Source: Cephalopachus bancanus (lineage: Eukaryota; Chordata; Mammalia; Primates; Tarsiidae). Taken from it: a stretch of 64,000 nt of DNA. The notes below the pieces were generated by a model. The model was not told where the DNA came from, did no database searches, and saw only the letters and a list, made by a program, of their open reading frames with translations. Below, piece by piece: positions 45,796 to 59,036 of this stretch. The DNA is taken from the NCBI GenBank assembly GCA_027257055.1, contig JAPVLO010000003.1, forward strand, positions 7,319,501 through 7,383,500, in the 5' to 3' direction. Positions within the stretch are counted from its first letter, which is position 1. Each line of letters starts with the position of its first letter. Position numbers and translations under genes: made by a program.

Positions 45796-48169
45796 ATGGG
45801 AACATTTATTTGTGTGTCTTTTTGCTTTTCCAAAGACTAGAGTCACTTTGTTCCTGCCCAACGCATAGCAATTCCATCCATTTTTGTGCTTCAAGTTTAA
45901 CTGATTCTTACAGTTATTGTCTACGTAAATTTGGTTTTCATTTAATTTTATCAGTAAACTTGCCAACTCTATTGCTATACCATGTATCCATGGCTAAAGG
46001 ACTAAAGTAATGCTGAACATACCATACAACAGAAAAAATACAGCATATAATTTCTTTTTCAACAGAAATTACCTTTTCATATGAACTACATGTTTTCATT
46101 GACTGGCATGTTGATAAAAGACCATTATTTTAGTAAATTCTAGACTTCACATGCTTTGTGATCATAACCATTCTCCAGGTATACTAATGTAGGTTTTATA
46201 GGTTCTGGCATCCAGATGCCATTGTATAATATCACAAACGTAAAAACATGGTGTTTTCTATTTGATCTCTCCAATTCCAACCAGCTACATCATAGACAAA
46301 AAAAATCCCATTTTATTCTTTGTATTAAGGCTATTGGAAAACAAAGATATCAGCCACAATATCCACTTATAATCTGCCTTAATTTAGTTTTAGAACAAAT
46401 CCCGATTCCCTGTCCTGGCCTTCTGGGATTGTTAACCACTGACTTTTAAATATATCAGATTTCATAAATATTAGAATATTCACTAGTCATTTCTATATGA
46501 GAGTACAAGTGTTTTTCCAGCATTGTTAATGGTAATATATATTTTTATGAGAATTATTATTCAGTTAGTCCATTTGCTTATATATGTATTAAATCTTCCA
46601 AGCTGCTTCCAACCCTGGTCATTCTCCTGAAATAGGAGGTCCCTCTAGTGTTTCTATTTGGGTTAGCAAGACTTTAACTCAAGATGAAAAGCATCCCAAG
46701 ACCAAATTCTTAAATTTTCACAGAATATCTTATGCTGCATGGACAATTCTGATCAAGCCACTGCATATATTAATGCCATATGATATTTATTGTTCTGTGT
46801 AAATTTGAAAACTATATGTACCCCCCAAATTTATGTGCTGCATGAGACTGTCACTTAGATATATTCAGTCCTCCGGTACATCTTCATCGGGGTATGATAT
46901 AAAGCATCACATAAATGCCCCTTGTTTGTCTCCAGAAGGGTATTATTGGTAATATCAGGACAAATAAAATCCAAACTGGCCCCCTTGAAGATCTTCATGT
47001 TTCATTTGCATCTTTTTAAAATGCATTAAATTGACATTCATATTCCATATATTCAAAGTACCAAATAAACTTCTGACATGCTAGGTAGGCACAGCAATTT
47101 GCTTCCTGTCATACCCAGGCAGCTGTCCTAGCAATGCATCATCATGATTAATAGCCACAACAGAGTGACAGAAGCTCTGCTGTTTCTTATTCTCCACCCT
47201 ATGTGATTCATTGGTAGTATTCTCTTCAAGTCACTGGGAAAAAAAATAATCACAATGGTAAATATAGACTAAAAGCTGTGAATTAAATGATAGTTTTTGG
47301 TTATTGATAAACTGAGTTATCAGGGGTAGTATGTCACTTCTTTTTGCCATATTTTCCAGGTAGAATTTTGGAGCCGAGCTCATAAATCAACAATAGGTCA
47401 ATTCCTCCTTTATGGAGGAAACAGATCCAGAAGTTTCTCATAGGAACTGTCAATAGTCAATACCAGATGTGAGCAAGGATAGCTAACAGCCTTATTCTCT
47501 TGATCTGAGGCACTCTTGCAGAAATTGTGTGAATTGCATTATTTGCTTATGAGTATCCATTTGTTTGCCATAATTTCCCCCACTTCCACTTATTGCTTCT
47601 TTTGACCCACATATGGTGGGGTTTTTCTGTCTCAGATATATAGGTCTCCCAAAAGGTGAGCGATAACAGCATACATGCTAATGTTCCTACAGTTTCCTAG
47701 CCCAGAAGATTTTCAAAGTTTTGGCAGGTAAAAAACAAAATAACTGTGTATTCCATTTGGTAATGACTCAGACTTATGCATGGAATTTTGCCTTCACCAT
47801 AGAATGTGCCTCCCTTGTGTGGCTATTAGATTGTATGCACTGCAATAACCTTTCAAAGGAACACGTAAGTTTATACACAAGTCAAAGACAACAAGAGAAG
47901 CAAATGAAGAAAAAATACAGAAATGTAACAAAAAATATTTGAAGGTGTTTAAATTGCACCTCTCGCATTCCAGCATTCAAGCTCCTAGTCCTAGAAACCC
48001 TTTTCTGAGAGTACCTTTCTCATTTCCTCTTACCATCAATCAGAGAAACAATCATTTAAATGACCAAGCTAACACTTTTAGTTTTATTCATGCCCTGTGT
48101 TGAGTAATACATGTTTTAATTGTTTATTCAATTTTCAGTGAGACTACTGCTCTGAGGATGGTAAGCATC
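45796..48169. other. Long unassigned stretch
   Basis: No gene or family could be named. It lies between L1 and LTR remnants and could contain decayed LTR-element interior, but I see no protein motif to support that. Confidence 0.3.
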
Positions 48170-48843
48170 ACAGGTCTACAAATGGGTATAACTGGAATTA
48201 ATGCTGTTGTTTTCAGAACAATCACTCCCTGGAAATGGCCACATCTGAATTCTCAAACCTATGAATATTTTATGTTGCATGGCAAAAGAGTTCTTGCAGA
48301 AATGATTAAGTTATGGACTTTAAAATAGGGAGATTTGCTTAGATTGTCCTGATGAGCCAAATGTATTAACATGAGCCATTAAAGAAGATAATGTCTTAAA
48401 AGCTGGAAATAGGAAAAATGAGGGAGATGGAGAAAAAGTCAGAGATATTCAAAGTGTGAGAAACATTGACCTACTGTTGAAGACTTTGAAGATGGAAGAA
48501 AGGGGGCATGAGACAAGGAATGTGGGAGATCTCTAAAAACAAAATTAACCCCTGGCAGACAGTCAATAAGGAAATGGGGACCTCAGTTCTTTAGCCAAAT
48601 GGAGCTGAATCCTTCCAAAAAAAAGAATAAGTTTAGACATAAAGATCCCCACTTTATTCCTTTCTTTGTTCCAGAATGGATCGAAGCCCTGAACCATGTG
48701 GGACTCTAAGTAGAGGGCCCAGTTAAGCCATGCCTTCTTGGGATTTCTGATCTAAAACACAGCGGTCTAAATAAAGAAAAGATATTGTTTTACACTCAAA
48801 TTGTGTAGTAGTTTGTTATGGCAGCAGTAGAAAAATAAAACAG
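48170..48843 (+). mobile_element. Ancient LTR (MaLR/ERVL-like)
   Basis: Ordered landmarks: TATGTTGCATGGCAAAAGAG, GATTAAGTTATGGACTTTAA, AGACTTTGAAGATGGAAG, GGAAATGGGGACCTCAGTTC, and a terminal GTAGTAGTTTGTTATGGCAG. It is the same general family as the antisense LTR at 31,018-33,494, judging by the mirrored end sequences. Confidence 0.65.
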
Positions 48844-48899
48844 ACACTAACTCTACAATGATTGATTGATATTCTTCCTACTTTTAAAAAAATTTTCTA

Positions 48900-49035
48900 C
48901 TCTTCCCACTCAGGTAATCCAGGATAATCTCTATTTTATAAATTCTGTAAACTTAATTACACTGCAAAGTCTCTGTTGCTATGTAATATAGCATATCCAC
49001 AGGTTCCAGGGATTAAGACATGAACATTTGTGGAC
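48900..49035 (-). mobile_element. LTR remnant, antisense
   Basis: AATCCAGGATAATCTCTATT and CACAGGTTCCAGGGATTAAG are antisense landmarks of a family like the LTR just upstream, in opposite orientation. Confidence 0.5.
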
Positions 49036-49365
49036 CCAACATTTTTTATTCGTTTGGCTCAGCTAGACATTTCTTCTGACTGAAGTAAACACCATACTAC
49101 TAACCACACACAAACTAGCAAAAATGAGCATAATATTGTATTGATACACAATATTTTTATCACTTTGTTTATGTAGAAATGCTAGCCTTAAAAGCTAGAC
49201 TGCGGCTGGATTATTTACACAGAATATCACCAATCATAAATTCAGTGATGTAACCACAGAATAATTCATTCAGTCACAACTTGCAATTCATAATTTAATT
49301 GTCACCTTATTCCCAACAACAAGGCATCTCCATACCTTTCCACTTCACCTTCTGGCTTTCATAGC
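49036..49365. other. Unassigned short stretch
   Basis: Nothing recognised. Confidence 0.3.
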
Positions 49366-49378
49366 AGCACCCCTCTCT

Positions 49379-49674
49379 CTCTTTTTTTTTGTGTGTGTGT
49401 GTTGGAGTCTCACTCTGTCACCCAGACTGGAGTGCAGTGGCCGCTAACGGCCACTGCAGCCTCGACCTGCTGGGCTCCGGCGTTGCTTCTGCCTCAGCCT
49501 TCCAAGTAACTGGAACTACAGGCGCGCACTACCATGCTCGGCTAATTTTTTGTTTTATTGTAGAGATGAGATCTCGCCTGCCCAGGTGGGTCTCAAACCC
49601 GCGGGCTCAGGCAATCCACACATCTCAGCCTCCCAAAGGCGCGGGATGACAGGCTGAGCCACCGAGCCCGGCCT
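49379..49674 (-). mobile_element. Young Alu dimer, antisense
   Basis: The T-rich start includes a (TG)n stretch. It reads through to CCACCGAGCCCGGCC. The target-site duplication is AGCACCCCTCTCT (49,366-49,378) versus AGCATCCCTCTCT (49,675-49,687). Confidence 0.95.
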
Positions 49675-49774
49675 AGCATCCCTCTCTTGCTTAGAGATCA
49701 CTGTTCATCAGGTACTAGGGTCTAACAATCCCCCCAAAATGTATACTACTTCTGGAACTTCAACCAAATTGTTT

Positions 49775-50175
49775 TAGTCAGCTCGAGCTATTTTGTGGTA
49801 ACAAAATACCATAAACTGAATCGAATAAACAACCAAAATGTATTCTTTTACAGTTCATGAGCCTGGAAATTTGAAATGAGGGTGACAGTACCATCAGGCC
49901 CTGTTGTGGGTGATTTTCCTGGCATGTAGACACTGAGTCCTCACATGGTTGAGGGAGAGGGAGAGAGAAGGAGGGGATTAAGTAGAGGAGAGACAGAGAG
50001 TGAGTCTGTTCCTCTTAAAAGGCAACCAATCCCATCTTGAAGACATCGCCCTCATGACCTCATCTAACCCTAATTACCTCCCAAAGGCCACATCTTCAAA
50101 TACCATCACCTTAGGGGTTAGAGCTTCAACATATGAATATGGGGGGAACGTATACATTTACTCCGTAATATGGCA
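49775..50175 (-). mobile_element. MaLR (MST/MLT1-like) LTR, antisense
   Basis: Antisense order is clear: TAACAAAATACCATAAACTG, TCTTTTACAGTTCATGAGCC, a GA-rich centre, CCCTCATGACCTCATCTAAC, CTCCCAAAGGCCACATCTTC, and CATATGAATATGGGGGGAAC. The 87-codon frame at 50,000-50,263 is a shadow of this LTR. Confidence 0.78.
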
Positions 50176-52021
50176 CAAAATTCCTCTCTGGGGGTTAAGT
50201 GAGCAGAAATTGATCTCTCAGTCAAGCCTTCTCAGGATTATATGGCTTCAACTGAGAAGATAAATTCAGTCCCCTTTTAAAATATTTTTCATTCTAAATG
50301 ATGACCCTCAGTTTAGATTTTAATTTTTCCAGCCTTGTTTATATAGAACAAGCTGGTAGAATTTTAAGAGGGAGAATGAAGCCAGAGAGTATTCTCTTCC
50401 CCTAAACTTTGGTAATGACTACTAACTCAGTAAAAATGTGAAATTTTATTATTTTTCATTCCATCATTCAAAGGTCTTTTAAACAACTCTAGCCGGCTAA
50501 GCTGTTACCTATTTCTTCTACCATACCACCTTTCATTTCCTTCTCTACCTTTGATTTGTTGGCATGAATCATAGTAACTGAGACAGCAAGTTCCTTCTTC
50601 CTGAATATTCACTCAGCCTCCAAGGAGTAAGGTTATATAAAGTACCCAAGACTAGAGAGCCACATATTTCACAGCATCTGTCATAGACTACATTTGTCTA
50701 GGCAGCTAAAGAAGCATAAGAAGACTTTCCTTTGGCAAGAGAAAGAAACATACACACACAAACTTAAAACATAAATCCTGATATCCTTTTGTTTTTAAAT
50801 TCAGCCTTTATTATGCTAAAACAGTACACATTATTTGAATGTTTTGCAAATGTTTCTTTTGGCTTCTGCTTCCTTATCATCTACTTAGTCAGGTCCCCTT
50901 GTCTAAGTCTAATTCGTCCAGATTCTATTGGTAAAATTTGTTTTTCTATAATATTCCTGGGGATGTTTTTCATTTGATAACAAGGATAGACAAACAGTTG
51001 CCTTAGCATTTGACGTATATCATATTTGTCTATCATCACCTTCTTCTCCTTTTCATCTTACCACAGAGTGCCTTTATCATTATGATTTGTGAGTCTGAAA
51101 GACAATCCCATTTATAACTCCAATTTGAAATAACACAAAAGTTCAGATGATCAAGTCTGATTTACAAATTTGACACCATACCTAGTACCAAACTTAGTTA
51201 CTAATTTCAAGAATATAGGTAATCACAGTGTACAGACATAACATGAAGAAGTCCATGGCTGCAGAAACCACTGATAAATAATTTCTTGACTCACTGGGAT
51301 GAGTTGAAGTCAATATTTAATATATAAGGTGTCTAATTGATGTATGTGAGACATCAGTCATACCAAAGCCTACTATTTATTCATGAAACACTACAATATA
51401 TACTCCAAAATTCACACAGCTAATATAGTATTCAAAAATATATTGCCCTTACATACATACTTTTCCATTTTATTTATGATAAGTATCATAGATATATGCA
51501 CACAGCTAAGAGCATTTCATAGAGAAGGTCATTTCTTCCAGTAAACCCTACTGGTCTGTTTACCAGAACTTTTATAAACAGCATGTTTAATGCAAATTAA
51601 ACAGCTTGTCACTCTCTCTTTTCTAAGTTTCCTATCTAGAGAAGAAATAGGTTGCAGACCTACTGCCAACTCTTTTATTTCCCCCAGTAATGAGTAGTTA
51701 CAAACATAGACAATGTTCAATAAAAAGTATATAAATGGGATTTGTACTGTTCATGTGATGGGCTTATATCTATCATGTGCATGTAACTTATGAATAAAGA
51801 AAAATCTGGACAACATGCATAAAATGCACACATTCTCTAAATACAAACATAATGTTCCAAAATCAATGTGAAGTCATGGTTAGAACTGATTTTGAATGCA
51901 GCAAAGTTTGAATATTTAGTCAATATTTGTAAAGAAAATATCTATGCAGTAAATAAACATGTAATTTACCCTGTTTAATTATGTATTATACATTTATACA
52001 CAATATATATTTATATACAAC
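50176..52021. other. Long unassigned stretch
   Basis: AT-rich DNA. No repeat or gene was recognised. Confidence 0.35.
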
Positions 52022-52195
52022 ATGGGTGCGCTGATTGTTAAAGATGCTTATGCATTTTCTATGGCTAAAATGGGCTGGGAAATTGATACACACATTGATC
52101 TTTCTAAAAATGTGTTTGGAAGGATGGCACACTTCTTAAATAAACAACAAATTGATCAATTAGACAGATATGAACAAGTGACACTAAAACAGTAG
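52022..52195 (+). other. 57-codon ORF of unknown origin
   Basis: An ATG opens a 57-codon frame ending TAG. Its composition (M-G start, mixed hydrophobic and charged residues, W, few low-complexity runs) is more protein-like than most chance frames here. Just after it, two further coding-like pieces sit in other frames (about 52,198-52,268 and 52,271-52,312, the latter reading V-D-G-E-E-P-K-K). A frameshifted retrocopy of a host mRNA is one explanation. No parent gene was recognised, and no clear poly(A) tail or TSD was seen. Confidence 0.25.
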
Positions 52196-52312
52196 AGGTA
52201 TTGCAGGGTGGTATTCAGTATTATTCATTTCAAAGAGGCTCAAAATTGCTAAACTTTTGCAAAACCATTTGTTGATGGAGAAGAACCAAAAAAAGTTTGT
52301 TTTCGGCCTCTT

Positions 52313-53175
52313 TGATTATATATTCAAATAAGTAGTATATAATAGAGGACAATACTTTGGAAAAATAGAGAATTCTTAAATATGACAAACTGTATTTTCT
52401 AGAACTATCTTAAATTTACCTTTCTCCGATAAATATTTTTCAGGCCACATTTACCCTAGCTGAAAAATTCTACTTGACCATGAGTTAAAGAAAATAGCAT
52501 GCAAAACTTCCTCAAGGAAAACTGCAGGGATCTTTTCCTCTTGTTCCTTCCAACTAATATTATGTTCTTGATATCTCTGAAAGTTTTCTTTAAAGACTTA
52601 GAGTCCCTTGAGCTACAATGTCAATATCAGAATTCAGATTATGGCAAGATAGACAAATTGCTCTTTAATGAAAACTATTAAACTTTGGAAGAGAAAGATT
52701 AAACACTAAATGTAAGCCTAGACAATATGATCACCCCAGGAGAATATTGAAATGCTGTTCTCTGCTCCTCTGCTATCTCTCTTCTAGCAATAAGGGGAAC
52801 ATGAGAATTATATACCTTTTTTCTGTAGTGTAATCAAAATATTTACCAAAACCCTGGATATCACTAAAATGGTTGATATGCTCATTCAAGAAGTTATTGA
52901 AATTGGAAAGACAATGATCAAAAGCACAAGTTATTTTATTGAACTCAAGGAGAGGCACATGTGCAGCTGACAGAGAAAATTATTTTATTCATGTTCCTAA
53001 AGATCTCTCTGAAATATTTAGGAAAAAATAAATCTAAAAAAAAAAAATTAATTGTTTATGAAACCAAGATTTTTTCTAGAAAGTCAGAGTTGAGAGCTCT
53101 ATGTGTGCAATTCCTTAAAAAATAATAACAAAATTCACACTGAGTTTTGCCCAACTGATTTTTCTTTTAAATTAT
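52313..53175. other. Unassigned stretch
   Basis: Nothing recognised. A short A-run lies near 53,037-53,048. Confidence 0.3.
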
Positions 53176-53182
53176 AACTCTA

Positions 53183-53491
53183 GCTGGACTCGGTGGCTCA
53201 GCCTGTAATCCTGTGCTTTGGGAGGCTGAGGTGAGTGGATTGCCTGAGCCAGCAGGTTCGAGACCAGCCTGGGCAACTTGGTGAGACCTCATCTCTGCAA
53301 TAAAATCAAAAAACTAGCCGGGTGTGGTAGCACGCACCTGTAGTTCCAGCTACTTGGAAGGTTGAGGCGGAAGGATCGCCGGAGCCCAGCAGGTTGAGGC
53401 TGCGGTAGCCGGGAGCGACCACTGCACTCCAGTCTGGATGACAGTGAGACTCCAACTCAAAATAATAAACAAACAAACAAACAAACAAACA
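53183..53491 (+). mobile_element. Alu dimer with (AAAC)n tail
   Basis: Full-length dimer ending GACTCCAACTC, then AAACAAAC repeats. The short flank AACTCTA occurs on both sides. Confidence 0.93.
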
Positions 53492-53869
53492 AACTCTAAT
53501 TCATTGCCTTGATATTCCTATATTGTTCCTCAAGCTGAAAAATTTTTTATTGAACGGCTGCCAATAGTGACTCTAACATCCTTTTTCTAAGTCTAACAAT
53601 GTTGCAAGGATTTATTCCTAATTCAAATATTGTCACAGAATTAAATGTATTGGGAATTTTGGTCATTACTGCAACGCACTCAAGAAGTTCAATCTTTGAG
53701 GCCATTTTGCAGCTACAACTGAAAAGAAAGAGCCACAACTGCAATCCCGACTGTGTTCTGAATACAAATACTGCAGTCTGCAATCCTCCTTATTCACTTT
53801 CAAGTTCAACTTACCTTGCTCATCTTTTAACTGTTTTGTAGAGTTGGGAGCTATTATATTGCTATTTCT

Positions 53870-54182
53870 TTTTTTCTTTTTTCTTTTTTTTTTTTTTTGA
53901 GTAGAAGTCTCACTCTGTCACCCAGGTTGGAGTGCTGTAGCACACTCATGGCCACCACAGCCTCAACCTGCCAGGTTCAGGTAATCCTTCCACCTCAGCC
54001 TTCCAAGTAGCTGGAACTAGTGTGTGCCACCATGCCTAGCTAATTTCTTTTTTGATTTATTGTAGAGTTGAGGTCTCACCAAGTTGCCCAGGCTGGCCTC
54101 GAACCCCCGGGCTCAGACAATCCTCTCGCTTCAGCCTCCCCAAGTGCTGGGATTACAGGCTTGAGCCACTGTGCCCAGTCAG
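53870..54182 (-). mobile_element. Alu dimer, antisense
   Basis: Starts with T-rich sequence and ends at CCACTGTGCCCAGTC. Flanked by TTGCTATTTCT at 53,859-53,869 and 54,183-54,193. Confidence 0.94.
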
Positions 54183-54193
54183 TTGCTATTTCT

Positions 54194-54696
54194 ATACATC
54201 CATCATATTGAGAATAAGGATCAGTGCTTAAGGACCTATTACTATTTCCCTACTCATTTTCCTATTAGTATATTTGTCTTCAGGTGCAATTTTGAGAAAA
54301 CAAAGATTGAATTTACATAGTGTATTTTTCAGTATTTACTAACTAATGGTACTCACATAATTTCTTTTATAGCTGTGTTCTAAATCTAGTTTGGGGGTTC
54401 TTTTGTTTGTGTTTTTCGGGTTTTTTTTTTTTTTTTTTTTTTTTGCATTTTTAGACATCTATTAAACACAGTCTATATTTCCTAATGTTGATTAAGAATA
54501 GAAAGCTGAAACCTAGGTTTCATCCTTAATTTTAGCTGTTTTGTTTTCTTCCTTTTTTTTCTGGAAACAATTTTATTCACTTTCTACATTACTTCATCAT
54601 TTATCCTTTGTCTTCAAAGACCACATGAACACAGTGTCAACTTTTACTCCTGTTCCAAGTACTGACACGATGCTTTAAAAATGGATTAAAAGTAGA
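54194..54696. other. Unassigned stretch with long T-run
   Basis: A run of 24 T lies at about 54,421-54,444. Nothing else recognised. Confidence 0.35.
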
Positions 54697-54855
54697 TAAT
54701 TATAATAGTAGCTAACTTTCATATAGACCTTACCGTTTGTCAGGTCCTGTGCTAAGTGTTTTATTCATATTGACTGATTTCAGACAGCAAATGTCTGAAA
54801 TTGGCACAGTTATTGTGTCTACTTTCTAGATGGAAAAACTAAAACACTGAGTTGC
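54697..54855 (+). mobile_element. MIR (ancient tRNA-derived SINE)
   Basis: Core MIR text in order: ATAATAGTAGCTAACTTTC, GTCCTGTGCTAAGTGTTTT, and AGATGGAAAAACTAAAACAC. Heavily decayed, as expected. Confidence 0.7.
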
Positions 54856-55742
54856 TGAATATGATTTTTAAAAATCCATATCAATATTATTTTTAAATTT
54901 AAAACTACTAGTCACTGCTTAGCCAAATTCTAAATATTTTTTAAAATAATTAGGAAACCAACTGTGCTAAAATGAGAATCAGCAGTGATGAATGGTAATG
55001 ATACATATTTAAACATGAGGAAAAATTGATTGAAAGACTTTAAAGAAAGCAAGAGCATGTATTAACACTTTCTTTATATTTACCTCCCTTCACCATTGGC
55101 TTTTCCCTTATTTAGATGCCCTAAGATTTCTACCAAACAGGTAACTGCACACACTTCTTTCTTATATGTATCTAATGTTATCAAAGTCTTTTTTCTCTAC
55201 CTTACACCACCCCATGCAATTCCTCTCACTCTGCTTGCATCAAAAGCTGCCATCTTAAAAACAAAAACAACAATGACAACAACAAAAAATGTGCAGAAAG
55301 GAATAACACCGGAGCATCACCAAGAAGAAATGTAATCTTAACAAGAAAAAGACAAAAAGAAGAAAATGTGAAAATATAAGAGAAAATATAAAAGTACAGA
55401 CTGGAAAACATAAGTGACCTATGGGAAAAGTACATCATAGATTATTAGGTTTTGCCACAATTGAACTTTAAGCAAAAAAGATGTTTCATAAAAATATGCT
55501 TTTCTGCTATACATATGGCTCCTCTAAGTGCTTCTGGAATGTTCGATAGAACATTTAGGGTGATTGAAAGCTAAACATCTGATATAATCGACAATATGTT
55601 GACTGACTGATAAGTACAGAGACTAAAAAGATGATGCTGACTTTAAGCAACAGTTTTCTTGGCTTCAACAATAGTTCTCAAATTCTATGGAAAGAAACAC
55701 AATGGTCAGTGGCACTGTAAACTACCTAATCTGAGATTGTAC
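54856..55742. other. Unassigned stretch
   Basis: No repeat or gene was recognised. Short frames only. Confidence 0.3.
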
Positions 55743-55780
55743 CAGAGTGAGACTCCAACTCAAAAAATAAAAATAAAAAA
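55743..55780 (+). mobile_element. Alu 3' stub
   Basis: Only CAGAGTGAGACTCCAACTC and an A-rich tail are present, so this is an extremely 5'-truncated Alu. TTGTACC occurs on both sides (55,737-55,743 and 55,788-55,794) as a weak duplication candidate. Confidence 0.75.
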
Positions 55781-55794
55781 GATGTTCTTGTACC

Positions 55795-56859
55795 CTGAAT
55801 GTATTTTTCACATCCATTCACCCAGATAAAATCTGGTTCTCTTAAAATTTTAGGTCAAATGCATCCTTGAGTAAGCATTTTCTAATGCATCCATACTAGA
55901 ACAGACAAGCTTTTGTATGCTTATATACATTTTTTATTGTTTTATTGGATTATTTTCTATCTCCTTTACTCATTTGTAAATGCCAAGAAAGTATGTAGAT
56001 TTGTATTTCTATTTAAATTTATATTTACACACATGCATACTGAAAGTAGGAAGGAAGGAAGGAATAAATAGAATTGCAAAGTATTGTATTTTGAAAAACC
56101 TTTCAAATGTAATATTTGATTTATACATCAAATAATTTTGAGTTTTGTACTGCCTAATGTTGGACATTTTTGTTACTGAGCTCAAATAATGTATAACTAT
56201 TAATGAGATTATAGCTAGTCATATTAGTTAATAACATACATAGATAAGGTTTCTTTAAATAAGGGAAATATTTCTGTCAAGAAAGTTTTGCATATGCTTT
56301 TGTATGCTGCAACTTCAAACAGCAAATCTTGGGTAATTTATATAATAGCAGTTCTGCTTACTGTGCATATGTCACAATATAATTCTCTACAAGACAAATA
56401 TGTGTGATTACATTCACTAAGTAACACTGAAGAACTCCAAATCATTCACTGGGAAAGCTGTAACTGCTTAAGTAAAATTAGTTTGGCTTTTCATTTAATT
56501 TCTATTTCCTTTCATTCAGAGATTTAGCTTTCAATGCTTGGGAATTAAAAAAAAAAAAAAAGAAAAAGTTTTACCATATTCAAGTTCAGAGAGTAGAGAG
56601 AGCAGGAAATCCATGGATGCTGAACTTAAAAATTGATCTCATGTTTCTGACTGAAATTGAATACATTACTATACAGTCAAAGAGAAATAACTTTATTTAA
56701 AATTATATCATTGAATTGAAGGTATTAAAATCACTGTAGCATTGAATTTACTTGTTCATTTATGTTCTATTTGAGTTGTAAAAATAGGATATCACATAAA
56801 TATAAATGTAAGGATATAGAGTAAATAACAGGTGACTGGAAAATGAAAATAATATTAAT
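55795..56859. other. Unassigned stretch
   Basis: It includes a small (GGAA) run near 56,051-56,062. Nothing else recognised. Confidence 0.3.
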
Positions 56860-57085
56860 AATAATAAAATAATGGTTCATTGAGCACTTTCTAGACACTT
56901 TGCCACGTACTCTGTATGCATCAAATATTTTGATGGCAACCAAATCTCTAAAAGTAGCTAGCCTTTTAACTCTATTTCACCACATAGAAAATTTAAACCT
57001 GAGGAAATGCAGTAACTGACATTCACAAAGCTGCTAAACGGTAGGGTTGAGTTCTAGCACAATCTGTGTGACTTAAAATTCCACC
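56860..57085 (+). mobile_element. MIR
   Basis: TTCATTGAGCACTTTCTAGAC, CACGTACTCTGTATGC and GAGGAAATGCAGTAACTGAC follow the MIR consensus order. Nearly full length but diverged. Confidence 0.72.
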
Positions 57086-57445
57086 ACCATGAGAGAATAT
57101 GAGCAGAGGAAACCAGGAACAAGGCTTTAGACATAAGCCATCCCATAGTATCTAGCATATTTACCAGAAGTGGGTGACAGATTTGGCTAAGATTTTTTCA
57201 AGAAGGAAGTGTGGGAAGTAACATTATTCACAATACATTTTTCTTTTGTTGATAGAGTCCCATTTATACAAATACAAATTAATTGAATTCAACATCTGCT
57301 TTTAAAAGGCTTCAGAAGGGGGCAAATAATGGAGATCCAATTATCTCTGAAAATATTCTTTTTTTAACATGCATAACAACTTACATTTTTCTCTGTGGAT
57401 TTGGCCTTGGCCTATGATTGAAGCATTAACATTGCTAATTAATTC
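57086..57445. other. Unassigned stretch
   Basis: Nothing recognised. Confidence 0.3.
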
Positions 57446-57545
57446 TCCCAAGCACTTTATTTTAATGTTTAAGGGCAACAGCATATTCAGGTAGGTACTC
57501 TTCACAAACAAGAAAGCTGAAAGTCAGAGAAGCAAAGTAGTAATT
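57446..57545 (+). mobile_element. MIR fragment
   Basis: CAAGCACTTTATTTTAATG and GTAGGTACTCTTCACAAAC, with AAAGTCAGAGAAGCAAAGTA, match the middle and 3' part of MIR. Confidence 0.55.
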
Positions 57546-58339
57546 TGAAATAAGCTTTTCCTAACATGCTTTCTATATATACATCTCTAGTCAAAATGCT
57601 GAAGCAGTACTCTATTTTATTTTTGATAGAAGTTTTATTATTATTAAACTGTAGTTAACATACATATTTTTATCTTACCTATTTGACTTGATTTGTTAGA
57701 GATAAACAGAACATATTATCTTGGCTTTTGTTAATCATATGACAATGTGATTTTTTACATGAACGTAATAAATACTTAATGGTTACATGAGATATGTACA
57801 AATAAACACATATACGAATTTTGCATTCAATTCTGAGTTATTACTCCCAATAAGATGACACTTCTTGCATATAGAAAGTAGCTTCATGTAAGGGGATCAG
57901 GGTAATGACTTTATAAGATAAATAATTTTAAAAATGAAGGAAAAAATTCTCCCTTTCTTTCCTCTCCTCTCATTTTATCAGTATTGGTTGTCAAGGAAAA
58001 AAAGTTAAAATGAAGTTTCTTATTTATAGCATTACTTGAACCTTTATTTTAATAATGTTCAATGTATTTAATAGTTAATTATTTAATAATGTTAATTTAA
58101 TAATAATATTAAGTAATTTTGATAATGTGCAATTGTTTAAGTTAATTTAATTATTTAATTAACTTTTCTTTATTCGCAAGTAAAAATTGTTTGCTTAGAT
58201 TTTAAAAATTAGCCTAATTCATTGATTGAGGCTTACTAAGTAGCTATTTTGTGTAGGTTCTATGGTAGATCAATACATTATATGGATTTTCTATGAAGAA
58301 TCTTTTGCTTTGGAAATATTAAAATTAAAATGTTTATTT
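57546..58339. other. AT-rich unassigned stretch
   Basis: It contains TTAAT/AATTA-rich low-complexity sequence near 58,040-58,165. Nothing else recognised. Confidence 0.35.
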
Positions 58340-59036
58340 AAGGTGTGGGGGCCATGGCCATTGACTGTCTCTTCTCCTGTTGATCAATCTGCCTCATGCT
58401 AGTGATTTTTCAGCCAACATTTAGGGGGCTAATGGTCATGGCCCTCAGTCTCACATGGTAAGAAGGATGAAGAAAGAAGTCACTCTTCTTCTGAAAGTGG
58501 CAGTAAAGAGAACCAGGAACTTGTTTTGCTGGTAAAGAGGTAAGAATTTCTTACCAGCTAGACTCCTGGCTTCTCTCTGCATGTGCACTCTGGTGAGAGG
58601 ACAGTGAAAATCATTGTTTGTTTCCTCTGCAAGGTTTTAATTAATGGGAAAAAAGAATTTGTGTGACTAGTCTTGGGTTGTAGTAACTCTGGTGTACTTT
58701 TGGTACATTGTGGAATGAATATTCATATTGTTGGATTCCTTTTTTGCTCAGAAATATGTTTTCCTTTGTCTTTGTCTTTCTGTGTTTGTCTATCATAAAG
58801 AAGGGTACCATAGAGTGAGGTTTCCCTCTTGTCTTATTTTATGTCCTTGAGAGCTTGACTTTGTGACCATGAGGGGGCACTCTTTCACTTTCTCTTGGTC
58901 TCTGCCACCTAGGGGGTGTGAATTGTTAGGTTTGTATCAGGCAGCCAGGAAAAGACTGGGGGTCCCAGACAAGTTAGATTTTAAGCAGCACACTTTTTGC
59001 TCTGAATGTGTAAAGCTCTTAAGGGAGTTTTTTCTT
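58340..59036 (+). other. Probable ERV LTR end and leader
   Basis: It precedes the gag-like start in the expected place. TTTTGGTACATTG near 58,698-58,710 could be the remnant of a primer-binding site following the 5' LTR, but the tRNA cannot be assigned. LTR boundaries are not defined. Confidence 0.35.
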
